From Triglochin maritima (taxonomy: Eukaryota > Streptophyta > Magnoliopsida > Alismatales > Juncaginaceae), in NCBI GenBank assembly GCA_963682175.1, contig OY821786.1:30869501-30933500 (forward strand): a DNA stretch of 64,000 nucleotides, written 5' to 3'. Shown one piece after another: positions 45,376 to 54,717 of the stretch (the first letter of the stretch is position 1; the number at the start of each line of letters is the position of its first letter). The notes under the pieces are model-generated. The model was not told the origin of the DNA, ran no database searches, and saw only the letters and a program-made list of their open reading frames with translations. The translations under genes were made by a program, and so were the position numbers.

Positions 45376-47203
45376 CTACAGGCAATTGTGCCAAATTATT
45401 TATGAGGGATTGACACTTACATCTAGGGTTATTGTACAATCTCTAAGCCAAGGAAACTTCATGTCAAAAAATGAGAATGATCCTTGGACTTTTCTTGAGG
45501 ATTTAGCCGAAAATAGTATGCAATGGGACAATGCTAGAGAGCCGAATAATCCGAGTATTGGATCTAGAATAGCAAGTCAACCCAAAGCAGGTGTCTTAGC
45601 TGTAGATGCTACAGTTGCTGCTGAAGCAAAACTAGCTACCCTTTTGCGTAGAATGGAAAGTCTAGAGCTAAAAACCCGACCCCTAGTGAATCAAGCATCT
45701 TCTATCCCTTGCTCTAGATGTGGTCAAAGTGGTCATACAATGGAGGATTGTGCGGACTGGGAACAAGTTAATGCCACATTTAAACATTCTAGAAATGACC
45801 CATACGCATCAACCTATAACCCGGGTTGGCGTAATCATCCCAATCTTTCATGGAACCAACAAGGTCAACCTCCTAGACAACAACCAAACCCGTATAACCA
45901 AAATAATACATCATCTGGGTTTAGTAACAATAGAGACTATGATGTTAGGTTGACAAGCTTGGAAAATATGGTTAAAACTTTTATGCAAACAACCACCAAA
46001 TCCTTCCAAAGGCTAGAAACACAAGTCAGCCAACTAGCACAAATAGTAGGTGAAAGAGAAAATGGTCAGTTTCCAAGTCAACCTGAGGTGAATCCAAGAT
46101 CTAATAATAAATATCAGCCCTATCAACCACCTCTAGGAAGTAACAACCCTAGACCGGTTCAAATGGTTCATGAGGAGGGACCGTTCCAACAAATAAATGC
46201 AGTCGTATCATTACGGTCCGGAAAACAAGTTGATAACAATGTGGTAAATCATAAGGCTCCTAATCAATCTAGCCATCAAGCACCCACATGTGACCTGACC
46301 ATTGAACCTGAAGTCCAATTTGAGAAGCCCAACCCACCTACTCAACCTGACCCTATAGCTCAACCTGAGCGAGTCTATGTTCCTAAAGCCCCATTCCCCA
46401 ATAAACTCAAGAAGAGATCAAGTGCACAAATGGAGAAAATCTTGGAAGTATTTAAGCAAGTTAAGGTGAATATTCCACTCCTAGATATGATTCAACAAAT
46501 ACCTGCTTATGCTAAATTCTTAAAAGATCTGTGCACTAAAAAGAGAAAAATGAACGTACCAAAGAAGGCATTTTTAACTGCAAACATATGCTCTATTCTG
46601 TCCAACTCGTCTCCTATAAAGTATAAGGACCCTGGGTGTCCCACAATTTCATGTGCGATAGGAGATACTTTTATCAACAAAGCCCTTCTAGACCTTGGTG
46701 CTAGTGTTAACTTACTCCCGTTCTCTGTCTATGAGCAACTCAACCTTGGTCCACTAAAACCCTCTAAGACAACCCTTCAATTTGCTGAATGCTCCGTTAA
46801 GAAACCAAGAGGTATAGTAGATGATGTTTTGATTAAGGTTGGTGACTTCATTTACCCAGTGGATTTTGTCGTACTAGACACTGAACCTGTTGTAAATCTT
46901 AAGAGACAAATTCCTGTAATACTAGGCAGACCCTTTTTAGCCACTTCTGAAGCTTTGATAAATTGCCGAAATGGGTTCATGCAACTATCTTTTGGAAACT
47001 TAAAAGCTGAATTTAATATCTTTCATGTTGATAGTGAGCCAGAAATAGTATGCAATCAAAATGATGTTGTGATGAGATCGCGTATTTATAAGATTTCTGA
47101 ATCAAATAAATCATCACAAAATCAAAAGAAAGTGAGAAAAAAGGGAGTAATTCATCAACCCAACCACCATCACTCGAGCAAAAAAGAGAACCAATACACG
47201 TGA
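45376..47203 (+). CDS. Gypsy gag (N-terminally truncated) and retropepsin
   Basis: The open frame is continuous from 45329, but homology starts at about 45376 (QLCQIIYEGL), where it matches the middle of the gag at 62845. It has LEDLAENSMQWDNARE, a CCHC knuckle CSRCGQSGHTMEDC (about 45710), the YNPGWRNHPNLSW phrase, a Gln/Pro-rich linker, and LETQVSQLAQIVGERE. The protease follows, with LLDLGASVNLLPFSVYEQL as active-site region (about 46690) and VILGRPFLATSEALINCRNG. It stops at 47203 after a basic tail. The gag N-terminal half is missing. The frame has no internal stop over about 600 codons in spite of about 3 percent LTR divergence, which may mean that it kept some function until recently. 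Confidence 0.88.
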
Positions 47204-48404
47204 GGGGTGTGGATTATGTGCCTCAGGACTCTCCGTGCAACATGGGGAACAATTCAACTGGATACATGCACCAACATGGTGACATTCAATCCAGTTCTGA
47301 CTATGGTTGACTCTGAGCAAATACAATCCCTCCACTGCAGTTTACTCAGGTAATAAGTGCATTTGCTTTATCTTTGCATACATTGAGGACAATGCATGAT
47401 TTAGGTGTGGGGGGTGTTTATCTATCCACCAATCTGTTTTATTTTTTGTTTAAAATAAATAAATAAATAAATCAATGTTGCATGACATAGCTTAAGATTG
47501 AACTACCAAAACCCCTGTACAAATTGCATTGAGTTTTTGTTCCTTGTTATATAGTTCTGCTTGTAGATACTATGACATAAATATAAGTTCCAAAGAAATA
47601 ACCCATTACCCTTTAAGACATGTATGCACTTAAATTGGATGAATCAAATCTTTGAAGTGGTTGATAAAAAGCAGAGGTTGAGGAAAATATACCGGGAATG
47701 CGGACTTCTAATAGCAATTAAGCCTTGAGGAAAATAAAAGTAAAATATATATATAAAGGAATAAAGTGAGGAAATCACATCTTGCAAAATAATTACAAAA
47801 CCCAAGCCTTCGAGTCACTGGTCTGTAGGGGTATCTTAAAACCCGGTAACTTGAGTCTGCCAGCTCGGGATTATCGACCAAACTCGCTACACGAATGCAA
47901 AAAGGGTAAAAGTGTCAAAAAAGCAAATGTGTTGAATCACGGGAAAAAAATAACTTTAAGATACTGAAGGCCCAAAGCTAAAAGAATGATCCATGCCATG
48001 GTTGATCCTAACGATACTTAACCACCAGAGGAGGTGTGCAAAATAATTTAAGTGATGACACGTGTAGAAGGGTTAATGGTGTGAATGTTGGAGGAACAAA
48101 GACCAAGTCATAATTTTTATGAGTTAGACTTATATAATGAGCATGCAAGAATTCTAAGTGAGATGTATAAGGTTGAGGTGGAGATATTGAGAGTTATTAA
48201 TGAAATGTTGAATTAAGACTTTGTGGGTGTGTCAACTGAAAACCCTCACGAGACAAAACTCGTCCTCTAAGGAAACTTAGGGGTTTAAAGGCTTCTTGCA
48301 CATGCTAAGTGCAACCGTGATTCCTACGAAAGTGAGTTAGGATTTCCCTGTTTTCATTTTTTCTGTTTTGCTAGGGACCAGCAAAATCTAGGTGTGGGGG
48401 TATT
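47204..48404 (+). other. 3' untranslated part of the Gypsy element
   Basis: This stretch includes ACATTGAGGACAATGCATGATTTAGGTGTGGGG-like sequence at 47380-47420 (a phrase normally downstream of integrase in Athila/Tat elements), AT-rich sequence, and the main polypurine tract at 48390-48404. No pol domain was found in any frame. Confidence 0.75.
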
Positions 48405-49594
48405 TGATGCATTGCATACATTGCATCATATGTCTTTCATTTAGATTAATCTTATATCAATAAATGCTACTAAGGTATGTGTTTAGTCTTATTTACATAA
48501 TACAGGGATCTGAATGCAAATTACCCATATCCCGAGCATAAATGCGTGCAAGAGACTCATTTCTGTCATAAAGACCAAGTTCAAGATTATCGGGATTCAA
48601 ATGGAAGTCCATCCAAGCATAAAAGCATTCAAGGACCTAATTACAAAAAGGCCAAGGACTTAAGCACAAAAGTAGCCAGGGACTTAAATGCAAAAAGCCG
48701 AGGACCTGACTGCAAATTACAAGTACCAAAATATTATTTTGGAGAATTTCTAAAAAAACTCAATTTGGATCTCCAAACTTATGAAGAAATAAATTCGGAG
48801 CTCAAAAGAAAGGAAAGAAATCAATCCAGACGCGCAAAAAACATTTAAATCATACCATAAACGCACAGGAAAAATCTGGATCCAATTAGAGCGAAATTTG
48901 CGGCGATTCCGCCGCACATTACATGCAACTTTCGGCGAAAACGCCACACCCCTTGCGATTCGTGGCCCCGGATTTTGTCCAGTCGTGTCATGACGCGTGT
49001 ACTTTCCTATTTTATACTTGGGTCCCTTGTATCGGCTATAAATTGCCCCGAAATTATGTTGTAAAGACGTTCTTCTCTTTAGCAATAAAATTCTGTTCTT
49101 TTATTTTGTGTTCTTTAGTTTTCTTTTGTAGTTTCTCTAGGACCTCTTCTCCTTCCCTCCATCCATGAGTTTCTAACTCCCTCCAAAGGGTGGGGGTGAC
49201 GGATTTAGGGTGATGAGAAGAAGAATGATGTTATTATTTTAATTTCGTGTTAGTATATTTTGATTACTTGAGTTTATGTTGAATCATTTATCATGTAATG
49301 CTTTATAACTAATGTGATTTATTATAAGTTTCAGAATTCTCTAAACAAAACCCGATATCTAATCCCCCACCCGCTGGACTCTTATCCATCTTTGCTTTAT
49401 TCTTAGTTCGTTTTTGTTGTTCTTGCTTTAGAAAAAAAAAATCCAAAAATCTAAAACCAACCTTATTTCTCTCCCTTTCTTTCCTTAATCGAAAATCACA
49501 AAAATAACAATATCTCTCCCTCCTTGTGTTAAACCCTTACTTGTCACGTCTTCATTGACGTCATGCACTTGCGGTATAAATAAAATTCTCATCA
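48405..49594 (+). repeat. 3' LTR of the Gypsy element
   Basis: 1,190 bp, about 97 percent identical to the 5' LTR by eye; ends CTCATCA, followed by GTAAC. Confidence 0.95.
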
Positions 49595-49599
49595 GTAAC

Positions 49600-51990
49600 T
49601 ATAATTGCTAGAACGTGTAAGTTGAGTTCAATAGCAGTGTAAGTTACCAGTCCTATTAAATCAAATTATCCCATTTCACAATTATATTTACCCTTACCTA
49701 CCATCCCATTTACCTGTTATATTGATCAATTAGGATTACCCTGCTATTGAATTCAACTTCCCACACTATTAATCAGGGTTACCCTGCTAATGGATTCAAC
49801 TTCCCCCATCGACATATCTTCCTCATTTTATATAAATCGTCAAAACTTACTCCTATTACCAGCTTGAAATGTTTTTCATTTAAATGGATCGTCGTCTAAC
49901 TTAACAAGGTGAAGAGCAAAGACTACCCAATTAATGATTGGCTAAAGTCTACTATTCAAAAGAAAAGAGTATCGTACCTAAACGTATTGATGGCGATATT
50001 GCTGGTCATCTATGAATAGGAGAGTAAATAGAACTACAATGTCACTCCGTTCAGATTTAATATGATATAAACTAGGATTGTGTTATTTTCTGATGTTTTG
50101 TGGTTGTTATTTTGAAACATTCGTGTGTTATTTCACTAATACTTGGTTGTTGATGTTACCTATTTTTTAGGTAATGGAACTTCTAAAACTTATTTGAAAC
50201 CCTTCGTGTGTAATATCTACCATGTTATGGAGGAACATATGTCGACTCACTATGGAGTAAATCTATGGTAAAACTTGAATTGATAAATCTAGTTAGTAGA
50301 ATGGATGGTAGGTTGCGGTAATTCTAGTTGGTAGAATGGACGATAGGTTGGGCAAAATCTACTTTCGATTGGGGGTAATTTAATTTAATATGACGGGTAA
50401 CTTGATGTAAATAGAATGGATTAAATATTGGTTCGTGGGGGTAACCCTAATCGATAGACGGAGTAAGTTGAATTCATTAGTAGGGTAACCATAATTGATA
50501 GACGGTGTAAGTCGAATTCAATAGCAGGGTAACCATATTTGAATTTAATTTAATTCCTTCTATTTTATCCAATTTACCCTACTCTTGAATTCAACTTACC
50601 TCGTCTACCAATTAGGGTTATCCCCACAAACCAACATTTAATTCATTCTATTTACTCTAAGTTTCTCATCCTATTACATCCAATTAGCCACGTTCACGAC
50701 TAGATTTACCTCAGCCAACTTGTGAAATTACCCTCTGTGTTTTATGAAATCACATTCACATGTACGTGAATTTCCCCCATATGTGTTGGTGTTTGAGGTT
50801 TAATTGTACATTTCTATCAATTAAGAATACACAAAACAAATGTATTATGTAAAGACAAATGCAATCAACAACATCCTTTAGATCATTTGAATCCAACAAT
50901 TTGAGTTCAAAGCGCTGACCTCAGCATGTCTTAGCAATTTCTTCTAGAAAAAACGGAGATGGAAGCGATGTTCAACAATGTTCGCAATAAGGTTGTAATA
51001 GTTCTCACCACCAAGTGACATTCCTAAAATGCAAGCCCTGTTGACGTCCTCGAATATCATTTCGTATCCACCCATCACAATCGCTTTCAGTCAACTTGAA
51101 TAACACATGATTACATCACAAAGCAAGTGGTTGAGAACAAATTTGTATGAAGTTGTCTCATCTGTTTTGCTTCTTTTAGCCAATAAATGAAACTAAGTTG
51201 ACTGAGAGTGTACTCCATTTGCTTGTTTAATTTAAAAATATATAATTCTAAATTTTGGGGTTAAAAAAATACAATACAATAAATAAATGAAATATATAAT
51301 TCTTACACATTTAACCAAATGAAAAATTCATCGTCGCCATGAAAATACCTCGACTCACTGTCTAACCTACTCTTTGCGCTAGTGTTTTAATTACGTTAAC
51401 ATGTACCTACGCATTCTTTTGCAGCTTACGTTAACAAATTAATCTAAGATCAATATTAGGTACATATAACTATGCACAACTTCTAAAATTCTTTGAGGTT
51501 GCTAATATAAATAAATTTAACTTAAAGTCTCTCATAATATTTATGCATTTAAAACTCCTAAGATGTAATTAATGACCATAGGAGGAAAATCGAAACTATA
51601 TATAGCGTAGTTTCTCAAGTTTATTTACCTCCAATAAAAGTCCATTACTAATCAAATACAATGGTCTTAAAAGCAAAAACCAAATTTTAATTTAAGGAAT
51701 TTCTGGAAATTAAAGATTAGAAACCCTATCAATCACTTTGGTTTGAGAGGAGATCTAGATGTGAGTTTTTTTATGTTGTATAGTTTCTATAATTTTAAAA
51801 GTATCATTGCTTTTTATTTTGAAATAAAATATTAAACTATTTTGGAAACAAAAAAGTAGATATTTATTGTAACATGTACCTCCTGACACAAGTTCCAAAC
51901 CTTTTCACCTACTTCACCACCATCTTGTGTCTTTTACGTAATGCACATGAACTACTCAAGGCCTATCTACTCAATTCAAAAACTCATTAC
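49600..51990. repeat. right part of inserted block: TTACCC/GGTAA phrases and AT-rich DNA
   Basis: Phrase arrays at 49600-49850 and 50270-50720 switch orientation several times. A minus-strand open stretch at 50930-51080 (YEMIFEDVNRACILGMSLGG) may be another captured fragment, unidentified. The rest is AT-rich without features. Confidence 0.5.
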
Positions 51991-52084
51991 CTGGAATCCA
52001 CGTGAAAGTCCAACGTGGATGCCACGTCAGAGGTGCGTGGGAATCCGGGTGAAATCTTGGGTATCCATCCCAGGATCCATACCC
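51991..52084. repeat. right terminus of the inserted block
   Basis: CCACGTGAAAGTCC, GATGCCACGTCAGAGGTGCGTGGG and CCATCCCAGGATCC match, in reverse, the start at 13797-13880. Intron homology resumes directly after. Confidence 0.5.
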
Positions 52085-52724
52085 TAAAGTTCCTTCAAAA
52101 GGAGAATACCTACATGGGACCATTGGATGCGATAATTGAGATTTGAGAGTTCGACATTAATGTTGCCTGAGGTGGACAAGTAAATTCTTGTAAAAATTAG
52201 AAAAATCATTTCAAATCATTTAAGCATTTTTATATAATGGTCCTGAATATTTGTGGTTGCAGCTCTATTTGCTGGGGTGATCAGTGATAGAGCTTTAAGG
52301 ATGGTCTGAAACGTTTCCTTGTAAAATTTTAAATTACATAAATTAATTTGCAAAATTAATTTTGCAAAAAAAAACTACAAACAGTTTTAGATTTTAAAAT
52401 ATGATTGGTACTCGATTTTTTCTGCCTTTTTCTGATAATGGTCGAGACAAGTATTTATGGTCGCAATCTATAGGTCTCCTATTAAGGTACAATTAAATTC
52501 AACCACAATATTAATAGCAATTAATAATATATATTCCAATCGATACGACTTTCCAATCAATTTACCCGTAAATATCAAATAGTTTTCCAATCAATTTTCC
52601 AATCAATTTACCCGTAAAAATAAATTTTCCAATCATTTAGTAAATATAAACGTCAAATAGGTTTGGGTAGTTCATTGGTACACAACATGTTGCCTTAGCC
52701 ATATCATTCACTCAAAATTTGCAG
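52085..52724 (+). other. CLH copy 3 intron 1, right part, with 205-bp extra segment
   Basis: It matches the copy 2 intron (21623-21769 joined to 30349-30625) and lacks the hAT. An extra segment at about 52457-52662 has internal repeats CCAATCAATTTACCCGTAAA and is absent from copy 2. The intron ends at a TTTGCAG acceptor. Confidence 0.75.
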
Positions 52725-53682
52725 CTATACATATGGGAAAAATGTGATGCCACACAAGACATAATTGATGCGGCGAAAGTCACAGATTGGTTGCCCGATG
52801 GACTCGCCCTCACCTCTCAACCAGAGTTAAAGCGCGTCCAAATTTCGAAAAGTTCGCCCTAGGAGGCGACAGTCGAGGGGGCAAAGATGCATTTGGAGTT
52901 GCATTACAAAATGCCGAAGTAACTCTAAAAAATGTGGCCATCTCCTCTTTAATTGGCATCGACCCGGTCGATGGGCTCGTCAACCAAAGCAAGCCTCAGA
53001 TCCTCCGAAGCACTCCTAATGACTTGTTCGACCTAGGCCATACTCCAGTCCTGATCTTGGGAGGTACCTTAAGTGAGATACCGAAGGTTAGGGGTGAGCA
53101 TAACCCGGTCTGTGTTCCGGTCCGGAACTTTTTGAAATTTGGTTCCGGTCCGTTCCGGACCAGTCTCATTTTCATTTTTTTTATTTTAAAAATCTGGTTT
53201 TGGACCAGACCGGATCGGTCTGGTCATCGGTTCAAAGCCATCCTGTCTGGGCCGGTCTGGTCCTCGGTCCGGACTCCGGAAAAAATTCCGGTCCGGTCCG
53301 GACCGGATGCTCACCCCTACCGAAGGTGATCAGTTTTCCAGCTTGCGCACTGAAAGGGCTCAACTTCCTGGACTTCCACGAGGAATGTAAGCCCCCGGCT
53401 TACTTCTTCCTTGCTAAGGACTACGGACATATGGACATGTTGAACGACGATACGAGTGAGATGCAAGGGGTGCCTCCTATTGTACTTGTAAAAATAGCAG
53501 TCGGAGACAACAGATGCGGTTGTTTGTCGGTGGTGCGATTGTAGCATTCCTCAATACTCAACTCCGTGGTGATGCTAGTAATCTCAAAGCTATTAGGGAT
53601 TACCCCACGATTGCACCCGTGGTCTTGAAGGAGATTTCTTTCCGTTTAGATTATTTAGTTTTCCTTTGTAGTATGACTTGAA
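52725..53682 (+). pseudogene. CLH: chlorophyllase copy 3, exons 2/3, multiply disrupted
   Basis: The sequence starts LYIWEKCDATQDIID after the acceptor. Visible lesions are: one base lost near 52806 (compare the C-run in copy 2); the nucleophile motif changed from GHSRGG to GDSRGG; a 231-bp hAT MITE at 53089; and another frame change near 53480. After the MITE the family's C-terminal blocks remain readable in pieces: FHEECKPPAYFFLAKDYGHMDML (about 53378-53445), with the expected catalytic histidine, then after the frame change FVGGAIVAFLNTQLRGDAS and IAPVVLKEISF, ending near 53682. This is the only copy in the window with the 3' part of the gene. Confidence 0.9.
53089..53319. mobile_element. 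hAT MITE (231 bp) inserted in CLH copy 3
   Basis: The ends TAGGGGTGAGCAT and ATGCTCACCCCTA are perfect inverted repeats of 13 bp, flanked by perfect 8-bp duplications CCGAAGGT (53081-53088 and 53320-53327). The interior is rich in GGTCCGG and CCGGTC motifs. Copy 2 shows the uninterrupted coding sequence up to this point. Confidence 0.97.
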
Positions 53683-54057
53683 TGATACAAGTCTAAAGGA
53701 AAATTGGTATGTCCCTGTCGTAATATGTTCGTATTTCTTTTTTTGCTTGAAATAATAAAGTCATCCTAAATTCGATCCCTGCAAGTTCAGATTTGGATAT
53801 TGATCCTTATTATTTGCATATGATACGTTATGGGATTGGTTTTGTAGCTAACTTTTACCTATCCAAACGGGGCCTAAATGTGAGTCTAATTGGTCTAGTT
53901 ATTCATCCATTATTGGGGTCCCATTGTTTTCAATCATAACATCAGTAAAAACTTGGTCAAAATATATTGGTGTAAGCAAAAACATATAGTGTTAGATTCA
54001 CTCAATTTATTTGTATGTCTAAGAAAGTAAAGGGATATCTAGTTGGTATTCTTGTCA
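53683..54057. repeat. 3' flank of CLH copy 3; empty site for the 4771 CACTA
   Basis: From about 53868 (GGCCTAAATGTGAGTC) it matches 4751-4770 joined to 5986-6150 without the CACTA, with a single AGT at the junction. The match ends at GATATCTAGTTGGTATT (54050). Confidence 0.8.
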
Positions 54058-54110
54058 CCGCTTCAACGTGGTCATGCACTTGTAGTTTTAAACTTCACAC
54101 CCGATCAGTT
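54058..54110 (+). repeat. fragment of an Athila-like LTR end
   Basis: CACCGCTTCAACGTGGTCATGCACTTG matches the 3' end of the LTR at 60955-60985 with a few differences. It abuts the CLH flank directly. Confidence 0.55.
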
Positions 54111-54717
54111 CTTTATGCATTATGTTCCAAAACCTAGTGTCGGCACGTGTCGCGACTTGGGGTCGCAGGTTTAGTTTCAGAAATATTTCTCAAGGTGGTT
54201 TAGATTGAATTTAAAAATAATAATTATTTTGAAAAAAATCCTTGTATTAATGTTGTAGATTTTTATCCAACCTAAATATGTATATCTATATCTATATCCG
54301 CTAAAATTCAATTTTTTTATCCATATCCGCCAAATTTTGAAATCCAATATTCGTATATCCCTTGTTATGGAAAAATGATCTATATCCTTAAAAACGGATA
54401 GGGCTACAGATTATCGGCGGAGAGTCCGTTGTTAACTTGAAATTATATTATATAATGAGTAGTACTAAAGATACACATTTTGGAAAATTAGTCATGCTAT
54501 TGCTTCTCTAATCTCAATTTAATTGCTCTATTCCCACAAGAAACACAAATCAACTTGTGGCATGGCATTAGGAAGAAATGTTTTCGGTCCAACAATTGAT
54601 TTCGTAACACATCATATGCTACCACGTCATGTGCTATTTGCAATCGGTCCTTATCTTCTAAATAAACAAACCATGCAATATTTCTTACAATTTCTATTAG
54701 TACACCGTCGCCGTAGG
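54111..54717. other. AT-rich intergenic sequence
   Basis: It contains a run of ATATCTATATCTATATCC-type sequence (54290-54410). A minus-strand open frame at 54497-54730 has no recognisable domain. Confidence 0.45.

Larger units (their letters stand above)
42915..49594 (+). mobile_element. non-autonomous Gypsy element (6,680 bp, Athila/Tat-like) with 5-bp TSD
   Basis: LTRs at 42915-44105 and 48405-49594 both run TGATGC...CATCA and differ at roughly 40 positions (about 3 percent). They are flanked by GTAAC at 42910-42914 and 49595-49599. The primer site TGGTGCCATTGCCGGGGA (44112-44129) is of tRNA-Asp type, and the tract GGTGTGGGGGTATT precedes the 3' LTR. The interior encodes only part of gag and a retropepsin. 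RT, RNase H and integrase are absent, although the phrase that usually follows pol in this group (GGACAATGCATGATTTAGG, about 47389) remains. Foreign sequence replaces the start of gag. Confidence 0.95.
39813..52084. mobile_element. 12.3-kb inserted block in CLH copy 3 intron 1
   Basis: Intron sequence matching copy 2 breaks off at about 39812 (ATTACAGATAATCCCCTAA) and resumes at about 52085 (AGTTCCTTCAAAAGG). Between them are captured exons, TTACCC and GGTAA phrases, and a nested Gypsy element with its own target duplication. The right end, read inward on the minus strand, GGATCCTGGGATGG with CCCACGCACC and GACGTGGC, resembles the terminus at 13797. The left end is a weaker match. I interpret it as one large DNA transposon or a composite; the superfamily is uncertain. 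Confidence 0.5.

Noticed and set aside
39813..52084. Assigning the 12.3-kb block firmly to the Mutator superfamily
   Set aside because: Only one terminus resembles 13797, the left end is weak and no 9-bp duplication was seen, so I left the superfamily open.
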